A stretch of 64,000 nucleotides of DNA from Ovoidimarina sp038744785. Lineage in GTDB: Bacteria > Pseudomonadota > Alphaproteobacteria > Rhodobacterales > Rhodobacteraceae. The translations under genes and the position numbers were made by a program. Below are positions 8,363 through 17,271 of this stretch, in pieces (the stretch's first letter is position 1; each line of letters opens with the position of its first letter). Below the pieces are notes generated by a model, which was not told where the DNA came from, ran no database searches, and worked only from the letters and a program-made list of their open reading frames with translations. Location: NCBI GenBank assembly GCA_038744785.1, contig JBCDLX010000003.1, positions 62,001 through 126,000 of the forward strand, in the 5' to 3' direction.

Positions 8363-8827
8363 ATGAGGAAGTTACGCAGAAACGAAATACGCCTGCCGAT
8401 CGGAGAGGTTGCCCGGCGCACCGGGCTAGCCGTCACGGCGATCCGGTTCTACGAGGAAGAAGGACTGATCGCGCCGATCCGCGATGCCGGCGGGCGACGA
8501 CACTTTCCACGGTCCGATATCCGGCGATTGTCCTTTATCCGTATCCTGCAGGGGTTTGGATTTACGCTGGGGCGTATTCGCGAGGTTCTGGCCGGCCTGC
8601 CCGAAAGCCGAACCCCGACGCCAGCTGACTGGGCTGCGATCGCCGACCGGCTGCGGGGTGATCTCGATCAAAGGATCGCGGTCCTGCAGAAAATGCGTAA
8701 TGGCTTGGACGGGTGTATCGGGTGTGGATGTCTGTCGCTGGACAAATGCGCGCTTTATAATCCGTGCGATGGGGCGGCGGCTAAGGGGCCAGGCGCACGG
8801 TATCTCATGGGCGACAAACCCGATTAG
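8363..8827 (+). CDS. soxR: Redox-sensing MerR-family activator SoxR
   Basis: A dimeric transcription activator whose [2Fe-2S] cluster is oxidised by redox-cycling compounds. The MerR-type winged helix is at the N-terminus (LPIGEVARRTGLAVTAIRFY, EEEGLI), a dimerisation helix follows, and the cluster motif is C118-x2-C121-x-C123-x5-C129 (CIGCGCLSLDKC) then LYNPCD. This spacing is diagnostic for SoxR. The length of 154 matches the family. The ATG at 8363 has only a weak, distant AAGGA. It is divergent from the VOC gene across a near-consensus SoxR box. As in many non-enteric bacteria there is no soxS next to it, so it probably controls target genes directly. Confidence 0.95.
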   Translation: MRKLRRNEIRLPIGEVARRTGLAVTAIRFYEEEGLIAPIRDAGGRRHFPRSDIRRLSFIRILQGFGFTLGRIREVLAGLPESRTPTPADWAAIADRLRGDLDQRIAVLQKMRNGLDGCIGCGCLSLDKCALYNPCDGAAAKGPGARYLMGDKPD

Positions 8828-8833
8828 CGCCGG

Positions 8834-9334
8834 TTAGTCCCGCGTTTCGTCCGACGTGACGCCCCAGATAGCGACCTTTTGAACCCAGCCGCGATGGCCT
8901 GCTGCCTGGATCCTGCACCAGTCGCGCAAGCAGGTCCCCAAACGGGCAACCACGCCAGCTTCGGCATGCGCGTTCGCAGGCGCATCGTCTTCCGGTTTCA
9001 TTCGCATCGCCGCCATGTCCTCGCGGACGATGACCGTCCGTGCACCAGACAGAAGCGAATAATGCATCCATCCGCCCGCGCCGTCAAAATCCTGTACCCG
9101 GCGCCAGTGCCCAAATTCATCGGTCACCATCAAAGGCATTGCCCGGCGCTGGAAGACCCAGTCGATACGGTGACTAAGCGACGGCCCGCGCCGCACGTTG
9201 CCTTCAGGCGCCTTCAGAGACACATAGCGCGGGATTGGCAGGTTCGTCACCGACCCCCGCGTGACATCGGCGATGCACGGCAGCGCCACCGTCGCGGCCA
9301 CGCCCGCAATTCCAAGAACCTTCCACGCCCGCAT
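8834..9334 (-). CDS. Secreted protein with two bacterial SH3-type repeats
   Basis: A 166-residue exported protein. The ATG at 9334 is preferred to an upstream in-frame TTG at 9355, because it starts a good signal peptide (MRAWKVLGIAGVAATVALPCIA). After it come two SH3-like modules: one around YVSLKAPEGNVRRGPSLSHRIDW with WRRVQDFDGAGGWMHYSLL, and a second around AGVVARLGTCLRDWCRIQAAGHRGWVQK. Both show the RxGP/W-V layout of SH3_3/SH3_4 domains, which usually bind cell-wall peptides. The second module has two cysteines that may form a disulfide. It converges with soxR (6-nt gap) and diverges from the hydroxyacid dehydrogenase. Confidence 0.8.
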   Translation of the reverse strand: MRAWKVLGIAGVAATVALPCIADVTRGSVTNLPIPRYVSLKAPEGNVRRGPSLSHRIDWVFQRRAMPLMVTDEFGHWRRVQDFDGAGGWMHYSLLSGARTVIVREDMAAMRMKPEDDAPANAHAEAGVVARLGTCLRDWCRIQAAGHRGWVQKVAIWGVTSDETRD

Positions 9335-9463
9335 GGATCGACCGTACCTGCCCAATTCTGCCCGTCTCAGCCGGGACTTTTTCTAAGGTGGCTTGTGCCC
9401 TGTCCCGTTCCTTGCCAGTTTGCCCGGAAGCGCGCCGAAACGTAAAGCCGCAGGGGAGGATCG

Positions 9464-10450
9464 ATGCCCGCCAAACGTCTAAGTGTTGTCGTCACGCGAC
9501 GGTTGCCCGAACCGGTCGAAACGCGGATGCGCGAATTGTTCGATGTCACGCTTCGAACCGATGACACAAAGATGGGGCGCGAAGATCTGGCCCTTGCGAT
9601 GAAGGGCGCGGATGTCCTGGTGCCCTGTGTTACGGATCAGATTGATGCAAATTTGCTTGCGCAAGCAGGAGAACGGCTAAAGCTGATCGCGAATTATGGG
9701 GCTGGGGTTGACCATATCGATGTCCAGTCGGCGCGGCAGCGCGGTATTCTGGTGTCCAATACGCCCGGGGTCGTGACCGAGGACACGGCCGATATGACGA
9801 TGGGTCTGATCCTGGCGGTGACCCGTCGTATCCCCGAGGGCCTTGCGGTAATGCAAGAAGGCCGATGGGACGGCTGGGCGCCCACGGCATACATGGGGGG
9901 ACGTGTTGGTGGCCGGCGCCTTGGCGTTCTTGGGATGGGACGGATTGGTCAGGCAGTCGCCCGGCGTGCGGCAGCGTTTGGGATGCAGGTGCACTATCAC
10001 AACCGGCGAAGGTTGCGCTCCGAGATCGAGGAGGAGCTTGAGGCGACTTACTGGGAAAGCCTTGATCAGATGGTTCGGCGGGTTGACGTGATTAGTGTGA
10101 ACTGCCCGCATACCCCTTCGACGTTTCACCTTATGAACGCTCGGCGGCTCAAACTGATGAAACCCGATGCTGTCATCGTTAACACGTCGCGCGGTGAGGT
10201 CATCGACGAGAATGCGCTGACGCGCATGCTAAGATCTGGCGAAATCGCGGGCGCTGGGCTTGATGTTTTCGAGCACGGGCACGAAATCAATCCACGCCTC
10301 CGAGAGCTTTCGAATGTAGTCCTGCTGCCCCATATGGGCTCGGCAACGGTCGAAGGCCGGACCGAGATGGGCGAGAAGGTCATCATCAATATCAAGACAT
10401 TTGATGACGGCCACCGGCCGCCTGATCTGGTGGTACCGTCAATGCTCTGA
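9464..10450 (+). CDS. D-2-hydroxyacid dehydrogenase (glyoxylate/hydroxypyruvate reductase type)
   Basis: An NAD(P)H-dependent enzyme interconverting 2-oxo acids and D-2-hydroxy acids; family resemblance is closest to glyoxylate reductase/D-glycerate dehydrogenase. The Rossmann motif GMGRIG lies near residue 155, after the YGAGVDHID and NTPGVVTEDTADMTMGL segments. Catalytic Arg is in NTSRGEVIDE, Glu in the following FEHGHEINPRL region and His in LLPHMGSAT. No leucine or arginine specificity signal could be read. GGGGAGG sits 4 nt before the ATG. In roseobacters such an enzyme could serve the serine/glyoxylate cycle, but nothing adjacent confirms that. Confidence 0.88.
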   Translation: MPAKRLSVVVTRRLPEPVETRMRELFDVTLRTDDTKMGREDLALAMKGADVLVPCVTDQIDANLLAQAGERLKLIANYGAGVDHIDVQSARQRGILVSNTPGVVTEDTADMTMGLILAVTRRIPEGLAVMQEGRWDGWAPTAYMGGRVGGRRLGVLGMGRIGQAVARRAAAFGMQVHYHNRRRLRSEIEEELEATYWESLDQMVRRVDVISVNCPHTPSTFHLMNARRLKLMKPDAVIVNTSRGEVIDENALTRMLRSGEIAGAGLDVFEHGHEINPRLRELSNVVLLPHMGSATVEGRTEMGEKVIINIKTFDDGHRPPDLVVPSML

Positions 10451-10551
10451 GCGGCTGCCGCCGTCACCAGCGCCCAAAGTATTTCCCTGCCTTACCTTTT
10501 CTTTTTTCATTGTTGCGGTGATCTTGTGCTGGGGAAACGCGGAGGCGACAG

Positions 10552-12225
10552 ATGTATCACGTTGAAAAGGCGGGAAACCGGACGCTTGGCGTCTGGAAAT
10601 CGCTGGCACTGATCGCCGCCCTTCTGTTGGGGATTTTCGTGGGTTCCGCGCACGCCCAGCAAGGAGGTGATAGCGAGATTGAAAGCAATCAAGATGCTAT
10701 CGAGCAATCCGAGATTTTTGTAGCCCCCGTCATCATAGACGGAGAGACGCTTTTTGCCCTGCGTGGCACAACGGCGCTTCCTGCTGACGAACGCGCCGAG
10801 GTCGTTCAGGACCGTATCCGCAACGTTGCGGAAGCGTCGGACGCCCCAACCGTCACGACCGAAATTCGCCCAAGCGAAGAGGGGCGATCGATCTATATCG
10901 ATGGTGCGCTTGTGTCGGTTACGACGACTGCGGATGCCGACTTTGAACGCGTCGATATGGATGTGCTGGCAGATCTTCATGCCGATGCGATAACGGCCGC
11001 CGTCGTGACCTATAGGGCTGTTAGGTCCTCAGAGGCGCGGGTCGGAAGCGCAATTGCCGCGCTTGGATGGACATTCGGGTTCCTAGTGCTGTCCTACCTA
11101 TTCTTTCGTCGCCGTCGCCGATTAGTTGAGCTGGCTGGAGATTTCACCGAGGCGCGGCTTTCCGACGTTGAGGAGGCGACGAAATCAATCGTGCGAAGCA
11201 AGGCGGTCGCAGGCCTGGTTCGGTATTTGGTCCAGGTGTTCTTGTGGATCAGCTACGTCATCCTTTTTTACTACTATCTTTCGTTCGTTCTTCTGGCTTT
11301 TGCGGAAACACGGGCTCTGGCCGAGTTGCTGCTGACCTACGTCACCGAGCCCATTCTGAATGTGCTGAACGGAATTGTTGGTTTCCTACCAAACCTGATC
11401 ACATTGGGAATCATCGCGGTCATTGCGCATTACGCGGTAAAGGGGTTGCGCGTGTTCTTCGACAACGTCGAAGCGGGAAGTCTTGAACTAGGAGAGTTTG
11501 AACCGCATTGGATCGCCCCGACCTTTCACATCTTGCGGATCGTGATTTATCTGATCGCACTGGTCTTTGCGTACCCCTATATCCCCGGCTCGGATTCGGC
11601 AGCCTTCCAGGGACTGACGATCCTCGCTGGCGTCATGGTTTCGCTGGGCTCCAACACCGTCGTCAGCAATGTGATGGCCGGCTTGTTCGTGATCTATCGG
11701 CGCAGCACGAATGTGGGTGACCGAATTCAGGTTGGCGACATGATCGGCGATGTGGTTGACATCAAGCTGATGGAAACGCTGATCAAATCGGTGAAGAATG
11801 AAATGATCAGTATCCCGAACTCGAGGCTTTTGAACTCTGAGGTGATCAACTACTCCCGAAAAATCGACGGGCGCGGTCTTCTGGTGCACACCACGGTCGG
11901 GATCGGCTACGAAGAGCATCCCAAAAAGGTGAAGGCCATGCTGATCGAAGCGGCCAACCGCACAAAGGGGCTGAAAAAGACGCCTGAACCCTTCGTCCTG
12001 TGGACGGGGCTTGCCGACTACGCGATCAACTATCAGATAAACGCGTTCACGACGCGCGGGTCGATTCTGCCGAAAATCCGCTCGGATCTGCATGAGAATA
12101 TTGTCGAGGTCTTCAACGAGAACAGGGTTCAAATCATGACGCCGTCCTATGTTGCCGATCCGCAGGTTCCGAAACTGCCGGACAGCGAATGGGACGGGTC
12201 TTTGGCGGTGCCGCAGGTCGAATAA
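10552..12225 (+). CDS. MscS-family mechanosensitive ion channel
   Basis: A membrane channel releasing solutes when turgor rises. Residues 1-32 form a signal sequence ending at AHAQ, followed by a periplasmic domain of about 130 residues and membrane segments near 165-185, 225-255, 275-300, 330-350 and 360-385. The pore-lining helix and beta domain are recognisable from GVMVSLGSNTVVSNVMAGL, VGDRIQVGDMIGDVVDI and the conserved SIPNSRLL. The 557-residue length places it among the extended MscS proteins rather than the minimal 286-residue form. GGAGG precedes the ATG by 6 nt. It appears monocistronic; a possible terminator hairpin lies 19 nt downstream. Confidence 0.92.
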   Translation: MYHVEKAGNRTLGVWKSLALIAALLLGIFVGSAHAQQGGDSEIESNQDAIEQSEIFVAPVIIDGETLFALRGTTALPADERAEVVQDRIRNVAEASDAPTVTTEIRPSEEGRSIYIDGALVSVTTTADADFERVDMDVLADLHADAITAAVVTYRAVRSSEARVGSAIAALGWTFGFLVLSYLFFRRRRRLVELAGDFTEARLSDVEEATKSIVRSKAVAGLVRYLVQVFLWISYVILFYYYLSFVLLAFAETRALAELLLTYVTEPILNVLNGIVGFLPNLITLGIIAVIAHYAVKGLRVFFDNVEAGSLELGEFEPHWIAPTFHILRIVIYLIALVFAYPYIPGSDSAAFQGLTILAGVMVSLGSNTVVSNVMAGLFVIYRRSTNVGDRIQVGDMIGDVVDIKLMETLIKSVKNEMISIPNSRLLNSEVINYSRKIDGRGLLVHTTVGIGYEEHPKKVKAMLIEAANRTKGLKKTPEPFVLWTGLADYAINYQINAFTTRGSILPKIRSDLHENIVEVFNENRVQIMTPSYVADPQVPKLPDSEWDGSLAVPQVE

Positions 12226-12243
12226 GCGAAATGACCTGACATG

Positions 12244-12263
12244 TGCGACCGGCGCAGGTCGCA
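12244..12263. terminator. Hairpin downstream of the MscS gene
   Basis: TGCGACC (12244-12250) pairs perfectly with GGTCGCA (12257-12263) around a six-base loop, 19 nt after the MscS stop. There is no T-tract, so it may be a transcript-stabilising hairpin rather than an intrinsic terminator. Confidence 0.35.
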
Positions 12264-12350
12264 TTCGCGTCACGGACGGTCGGGCGAACGCGGCCAATCG
12301 CCTGTCCTTGGGGCATTTAGAACCGGGACAGTTCAATGGGGAGCGTCGCG

Positions 12351-14849
12351 ATGAAAACCCATGTCAAAGCTCTGGTTGTCGGCGGCGGGGCCGTCGGCAC
12401 CTCGATTGCCTACCATCTGGCGCGCGCGGGCTGGTCCGACGTTATGCTGTTGGAGCGGGACGAACTTACCAGCGGCTCGACCTGGCATGCGGCGGGCCTT
12501 TTGCCCTATTTCAACATGTCCTACGCGACGACCCACATCCACGACTACTCGATCCGGTTCTACAAAAAGCTTCAGGAAGAGACTGGCCTGAACCCCGGCT
12601 TCTACGTCGTCGGAAATCTTCGGATGGCGCAGACCCAGGATCGGATGGATGAGTATCAGCTGTACGCATCCACCGCTGAAACCTGTGGCGTGCCCTACGA
12701 ATGGATGACCCCCGACGAGATCAAGGCACGTTGGCCGCTGGTTCGGACCGAGGACCTGAAGGGCGCGATTTATCACCCGACGGACGGCTACATCAATCCA
12801 GCCGATGTGACGCAGGCGATGGCAAAGGGGGCGCGCCAACGGGGCGTCACGATTGAACGGAAGTGGCAGGTCGACGGTTACGCCTGGGCTGGCGATCACT
12901 GGGATGTCCTTTGCACTAAGATGGTAGAGCGCGGCGGCAACCTGGTCCCGTCTGACGAGCAAGTCACCATCCGTGCCGAGCACGTTGTAACGGCCACCGG
13001 CAACCACGCTCAACGCACGGCGCAGCTTTTGGGCATCAAGATCCCGGCCATTCCTGTCGAACATCAATACATTGTGACCGAGCCGGACCCAGCGCTTGTC
13101 GAGTGGCGAAAATCCAATCCCGAGCATCCGGTCCTGCGCGATGCGGACGCCAAATGGTATGTGCGCGAAGAACGGGGCGGCTGGATTCTGGGCCCCTACG
13201 AAGAAGGCGCGCCCGCGCGGTTCGAGTATTCCGTACCCGACAGCTTTCGCGCGGACCTTTTCCCGCTCGATCTTGAGCGGATTGAAGAAGAATACATGTC
13301 CATGATCCACCGGATTCCATCGTCGGAAACCGTGGGTCTGAAGGACGACTACAACGGCCCGATCTGCTACACGCCGGACGGGAACCCGCTTCTTGGTCCG
13401 GCACCGGGCTTGCGGAACATGTGGCTCGCCGAGGGGTTCAGCTTCGGAATCACGGCGGCCGGCGGTACCGGTTATTACCTTGCGCAGCAGATGGTCGAGG
13501 GTGAGGCCGAGATCGACATGGCAAGCCTTGATCCCAAGCGCTACGGCTCTTGGATGACCACCGAATACGCGATGCGCAAGAATGAAGAGTGCTATTCGCA
13601 CGTCTATATTCTGCACCATCCGGACGAGGAGCGTGAGGCTTGTCGGCCGCTGCGCACAGCGCCCGCCTACGATCGGCAGAAGGCGGCCGGCGCACAGTTC
13701 GGGCAAGTCAACGGATGGGAGCGGCCGAATTACTATGGCCCGAAGGATGCCCCCGATCACTTCGACCACGACGCCCGCAGCTTCCGGCGTGGCGGCTGGT
13801 GGAGCTATGCGAAGGCCGAAGCCGAGGCCGTTCGCATGGGTGTCGGCCTGATTGATGCCACGGCGTTTGCAAAGCACACGGTGAAAGGACCGGGTGCGAC
13901 GGCGTTCCTGGACTGGTTTACATGTAACAAGTTACCAAGGGTCGGTCGGATCAACCTGACATACGCGCTCACCTCACATGGAACGGTACGGACCGAGTAC
14001 ACAATTATTCGCACGGCAGAGAACGCCTATTCGCTGATATCGGCGGGCGCCTGGGCGGACTACGACGGCGATTTTCTCCGAAAGGCCGCCGAAGATAAGA
14101 TGGATGAGTTTGGCTATATAGAGGTGACCGAAACAACGGCGCAACGCGGTGTCTTTGCCGTCGCAGGCCCTAAATCGCGCGAGGTCTTGCGCACGCTGAT
14201 CCGCGACGCGGACCCTGAAACCGCCTTGTCGAACAAACGCTTTCCGTGGCTATCGGGGCGCGAGATCGAACTTGGGATGTGTCCGGTCTATGCGATCCGC
14301 GTGGCCTATACCGGTGAACTGGGATGGGAATTGCATCACCCGATTGAGATGCAAAACTACCTTTGGGACGGCCTTATGGAAGCGGGCGCGCCGCACGGGC
14401 TGAAGCTTGTCGGGGCGCGGGCGCAAAACTGGCTGCGGCAAGAGAAATCCTATCGCGCTTTTGGCACGGAACTTGGCCGCGATGCCACGCCGCTTGAAGC
14501 GGGCCTCGACCGGTTCGTCGACCTTTCAAAGGACTTCCACGGCAAGGCCCGGATGATGGAAACGGGCGTCCGGTTCAAATGTGTGACGCTAAAGGTTGAC
14601 GGACCAGACGACGCCGACCCTTGGGGCCGTGAAGCGCTTTATGCGGGCGATACCAAGGTCGGACGCCTGACCTCGGGTGGCTGGTCCGTTCACTTTGGCG
14701 GCTCGATCGGGATGGGCTACGTGTCGCCAGGGCGCGCCGTGCCAGGTACGCAGCTAGAGGTTAAGATGCAGAACCGCCTGTGGCCTGCTGTCGTGACCGA
14801 AGACAGCCCGTACGATCCAGCGAATGCGGTTATCCGTGCGGACGGTTAG
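12351..14849 (+). CDS. FAD-dependent dimethylglycine/sarcosine dehydrogenase-like enzyme with GcvT domain
   Basis: An 832-residue two-domain enzyme. The N-terminal half is a DAO-type flavin oxidoreductase (VVGGGAVGTSIAYHL, dinucleotide fold) with GSTWHAAG, where the histidine is the covalent FAD site in dimethylglycine dehydrogenases. It ends around GFSFGITAAGGTGYYLAQ. The C-terminal half (about 430-830) is a tetrahydrofolate-binding aminomethyltransferase domain with YTGELGWELHHP and ATPLEAGLDRFV. It should demethylate an N-methylated amino acid and pass the C1 unit to folate; dimethylglycine and sarcosine are both possible, and roseobacters carry many paralogues. GGGAG lies 7 nt before the ATG at 12351; an upstream ATG at 12336 overlaps that site and is less likely. 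Confidence 0.88.
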   Translation: MKTHVKALVVGGGAVGTSIAYHLARAGWSDVMLLERDELTSGSTWHAAGLLPYFNMSYATTHIHDYSIRFYKKLQEETGLNPGFYVVGNLRMAQTQDRMDEYQLYASTAETCGVPYEWMTPDEIKARWPLVRTEDLKGAIYHPTDGYINPADVTQAMAKGARQRGVTIERKWQVDGYAWAGDHWDVLCTKMVERGGNLVPSDEQVTIRAEHVVTATGNHAQRTAQLLGIKIPAIPVEHQYIVTEPDPALVEWRKSNPEHPVLRDADAKWYVREERGGWILGPYEEGAPARFEYSVPDSFRADLFPLDLERIEEEYMSMIHRIPSSETVGLKDDYNGPICYTPDGNPLLGPAPGLRNMWLAEGFSFGITAAGGTGYYLAQQMVEGEAEIDMASLDPKRYGSWMTTEYAMRKNEECYSHVYILHHPDEEREACRPLRTAPAYDRQKAAGAQFGQVNGWERPNYYGPKDAPDHFDHDARSFRRGGWWSYAKAEAEAVRMGVGLIDATAFAKHTVKGPGATAFLDWFTCNKLPRVGRINLTYALTSHGTVRTEYTIIRTAENAYSLISAGAWADYDGDFLRKAAEDKMDEFGYIEVTETTAQRGVFAVAGPKSREVLRTLIRDADPETALSNKRFPWLSGREIELGMCPVYAIRVAYTGELGWELHHPIEMQNYLWDGLMEAGAPHGLKLVGARAQNWLRQEKSYRAFGTELGRDATPLEAGLDRFVDLSKDFHGKARMMETGVRFKCVTLKVDGPDDADPWGREALYAGDTKVGRLTSGGWSVHFGGSIGMGYVSPGRAVPGTQLEVKMQNRLWPAVVTEDSPYDPANAVIRADG

Positions 14850-14955
14850 GGCGGACCCAAGGGTGCCGCCGCTCTGACACATTCGCCAGAGGCCGCGAAA
14901 CAATCGTGGTTCCGGCTGCCGGACCGTGCGGTTTTCAAGGTGATTCGCAGGCGAA

Positions 14956-14992
14956 GATCCGCTTGCGGATCACTTCGTCGGTCGAATTTTTT
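14956..14992 (+). terminator. Possible terminator after the dehydrogenase gene
   Basis: GATCCGC (14956-14962) and GCGGATC (14965-14971) form a perfect stem with a tight TT loop. The flanks GCGAA and TTCGT can extend it past a two-base bulge. A run of six T follows at 14987-14992, farther from the stem than in a classical intrinsic terminator. Confidence 0.4.
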
Positions 14993-15060
14993 GTATTTCG
15001 GTTTCCGCGCGTCCCGTTTGCTCAAAACCTGGACGCCACCGAGTTTCCCATATAAGGCAC

Positions 15061-15081
15061 TGAAATAAATAATATATTTCA
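15061..15081. promoter_or_regulatory. AT-rich inverted repeat upstream of the Hint gene
   Basis: TGAAATA (15061-15067) and TATTTCA (15075-15081) form a perfect inverted repeat with a seven-base AT-only spacer, 122 nt before the Hint gene start. In such a GC-rich genome a 21-bp segment with only two G/C pairs stands out and may be an operator or an H-NS/Ros-type binding region. Confidence 0.45.
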
Positions 15082-15202
15082 ATTGGTCGGGTGCTAAAGC
15101 GGCGACCCGTACCCCCCGCCCTGCCAAGACCTCTCGTTTACCAAAATCGTGCCACAATCTCTGCGAATTCTGAGGTCCGGGAACGGCTTGGAGCTTTGGC
15201 CG

Positions 15203-15841
15203 ATGACTATGATGACACGTATTGCACGGGCAACGGGGGCGGCGGGACCGCTGCTTGGTCTGTCCGGAATGGCCGCGTTGCGCACACCTTGTGGCGAACG
15301 GCGCGTGGAAAACGTCCGTCCGGGCGACCTGATCGTCACGCGTGACAATGGATTGCAACCGGTCCGGTTGGTCTGGACACGGACTGTGACAGAAGCGGAC
15401 ATCGCTGCAGACCCCTCACTTGCGCCTGTCCGGCTGAAGCAAAGGGCGATTGGCCCGATGATGCCGCGTCGCGATCTGGTGGTTGCACCCCGGCACCGCA
15501 TCCTGGTTCCCGGTTACCGCCTGGCCGATCGGCCTGATTGCGAGCCATGCCTTATTGCCGCGCGCGATATCGCGGAGGCGTCGGATGATGCGTTTCTCGA
15601 CAAGGGCGTGGGCGAGATCACCTACTACAATATCGTGTTCGATGCCCATCAGGTGTTCTGTGCAAACGGCCTTCCTGTCGAAAGCTACCTGCCGTGTGCC
15701 GATACTCTGGGCGAGCTGGGCGATGAGGTGCGCGAGAGCCTCGCCGCGATCTTCTTCACCGGACCTGAGGTAGGAGAGGTCTTTCCAGCGCCGCGCTATA
15801 GCGCGCCTGAGCAAGAAAATTACCGCCCCGAATTTGTCTGA
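15203..15841 (+). CDS. Stand-alone Hint-domain protein with degenerate active site
   Basis: A 212-residue protein of the Hedgehog/intein (Hint_2) type common in Rhodobacterales, usually attached to calcium-binding repeat proteins. The ATG at 15203 is preferred (GGAG nine bases upstream); an in-frame GTG at 15149 is an alternative. Recognisable blocks are RVENVRPGDLIVTRDNG, LVVAPRHRILVPGY and TYYNIVFDAHQVFCANGLP followed by VESY. The expected N-terminal C-F-x-x-G nucleophile is replaced by GLSGM; the nearby cysteine lies nine residues too late, in TPCGE. Self-cleavage is therefore doubtful. No export signal or repeat domain is present. Confidence 0.82.
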   Translation: MTMMTRIARATGAAGPLLGLSGMAALRTPCGERRVENVRPGDLIVTRDNGLQPVRLVWTRTVTEADIAADPSLAPVRLKQRAIGPMMPRRDLVVAPRHRILVPGYRLADRPDCEPCLIAARDIAEASDDAFLDKGVGEITYYNIVFDAHQVFCANGLPVESYLPCADTLGELGDEVRESLAAIFFTGPEVGEVFPAPRYSAPEQENYRPEFV

Positions 15842-15850
15842 ACCACTGGT

Positions 15851-16630
15851 TCAGCTTTCTGCCGCGAAGCGATCCCGCCATTCGCGGGTTTCGGCATCTG
15901 CCAATCGTGCAGTTGGTGTTTCGACCTTATTGGCCAGTCTGGGGTCCAGATCGAGTTTCGACAGGACGTTTGCAAGGGTGCCCTGCGGGTTTGCGCAAAG
16001 CGCGTCAAACTGAATTCGTAAGGGTTCGATGCCTTCGGATGTGAACCAGTCGTTCCAGGCGGTATCCAATGCAGTGAGCTCTTTGATGTGATCAGCAATC
16101 GCCCTTGCATCGTATCCCACCCGACGAACAGGCTGCTGACGTTCCAGAACGCGCCCATCCGCCCATTTATGCCACAGACCGGACTGTTCGGCCCTGAGTC
16201 TTGAGATTGCTTGGCCCAGCTTGTCTGATCTGGTCAGATGAATGAAAAGCGTGGGCCCAAAAGTCGCGCGCAGCCGGCTCACAGCATCGCCGACACCGGG
16301 GTGCAGCACAGTAAGCTGCCCCATAAAATATTCGAAGCTGCCGCGCTGCATACGCAATCCAAACACGTCCGTGCTGCCCGTGCCTCGGTCGATTGCCGCT
16401 CGAAACACCGCTTGCAATGCTTCCTCGGAAGAAGCGAAGTTTGTGTTTTGAAGTCCGTAAGCAGATAGCCAGGCATCGACTGACGGCGCGTGGAAGTGCG
16501 AGTTCGGGCATCCGGCGACCCCTGTCGCCTGCAAGAGCTTGCACAAAAGCGTGCTGCCACTGCGTGGTGTAGTGCAGATCATGTAGGATTGAATACGCTC
16601 TTCCGACACCACCTTGTCCGCCACAGTCAT
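15851..16630 (-). CDS. Stf0-type sulfotransferase family protein
   Basis: A 259-residue PAPS-dependent sulfotransferase resembling mycobacterial Stf0. The start at 16630 (MTVADKVVSEERIQSYMICTT) is chosen because the family begins just before the PAPS-binding loop, here CTTPRSGSTLLC; an upstream ATG at 16732 would add unconserved residues. Other family segments are HLTRSDKLGQAISRLRAEQSGLWH and the C-terminal LDLDP. Mycobacterial Stf0 sulfates trehalose; the acceptor here is unknown. It converges with the Hint gene (9-nt gap). In roseobacters such enzymes may modify glycans or lipids, which is inference. Confidence 0.88.
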   Translation of the reverse strand: MTVADKVVSEERIQSYMICTTPRSGSTLLCKLLQATGVAGCPNSHFHAPSVDAWLSAYGLQNTNFASSEEALQAVFRAAIDRGTGSTDVFGLRMQRGSFEYFMGQLTVLHPGVGDAVSRLRATFGPTLFIHLTRSDKLGQAISRLRAEQSGLWHKWADGRVLERQQPVRRVGYDARAIADHIKELTALDTAWNDWFTSEGIEPLRIQFDALCANPQGTLANVLSKLDLDPRLANKVETPTARLADAETREWRDRFAAES

Positions 16631-16765
16631 TCTGCCTTTTAGAAAACGGGTCGTACAGGAAAGGTTACAGCCAAGCGCAAGCGAAAGAAGCGCCGCAGAT
16701 CCATCTACGGCGCCTTCGGCCGCACTCGTCACCGCGAGCGACCCTAAAGCGTTTTGGGTAGTGCG

Positions 16766-16978
16766 CTAGTTCGTCGGTTGGCTGGCGCCGATCTGTGCAC
16801 CGGCCGCAGCCCCAAGAAGCGTCGCCGCCGTTCGGCCGCTGCCGCTGCCCACCTGGTTGCCGACAGCCGCTCCGACAAGCGCGCCTGACGCTGCATTCAC
16901 GCCCTGATTGTCGGTGCATCCCGCCAAGACGCCCGCGGAAAGCGTCAAAACGCCCAAGATGCCGATTGCCTTGCCCAT
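16766..16978 (-). CDS. Small glycine-zipper lipoprotein
   Basis: A 70-residue outer-membrane-type lipoprotein. The ATG at 16978 has AGGAGG eight bases upstream, so longer forms starting at 17059 are rejected. The signal peptide ends in the lipobox LAGC (cysteine 21). The mature part is a glycine zipper: ASGALVGAAVGNQVG and ATLLGAAAGAQIG, the pattern of the Gly-zipper_2 / SlyB-like family that inserts into the outer membrane. No operon partner is evident. Confidence 0.85.
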   Translation of the reverse strand: MGKAIGILGVLTLSAGVLAGCTDNQGVNAASGALVGAAVGNQVGSGSGRTAATLLGAAAGAQIGASQPTN

Positions 16979-17219
16979 GGATAGGTCCTCCTGCTTTTTG
17001 TCGCGTGTAGCCCCCTGCGTTGCCTGCGCGGATTTGGGGCGAAAGTCACTCGATGGCATGATGAACCCCGGCCAGTGGCTTGCGTCAATGATTACGTGCG
17101 TTCTGCCAGTTAACCGGCGAAAGAACGCTGCTTGTAGTGATCAGCGACAAGAACCGTCTGCGACACATCGGGGCGCCTGTGCCGGTTTGGTGCGATGCTT
17201 GCTGCCTGTTCCGGTCAGA

Positions 17220-17247
17220 GGCGTTCGAGCCGGAACGCCCTTTCTTT
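17220..17247 (+). terminator. Hairpin with CTTTCTTT tail
   Basis: GGCGTTC (17220-17226) pairs with GAACGCC (17233-17239) around a six-base loop, followed by CTTTCTTT. On the plus strand this looks like an intrinsic terminator, yet no plus-strand gene precedes it. It could end a small transcript or be an incidental structure. Confidence 0.4.
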
Positions 17248-17271
17248 AGGGTGACCCGTTTAAGTCGCAGT

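Larger units (their letters stand above)
14850..15202. other. Gene-free interval of 353 nt with hairpin and AT-rich inverted repeat
   Basis: No coding region is supported here. It holds a perfect seven-pair hairpin (14956-14971) with a TTTTTT run 15 nt later, which may end the upstream dehydrogenase transcript. Further on there is an AT-rich segment (15050-15085) with an inverted repeat, probably the control region of the Hint-domain gene. The base composition of this AT-rich part is conspicuously unlike the rest of the window. Confidence 0.6.

Noticed and set aside
17219..17240. T-arm-like GTTCGAGCC suggesting a tRNA
   Set aside because: No acceptor stem, anticodon arm or D arm can be folded around it; it is better explained as a hairpin.
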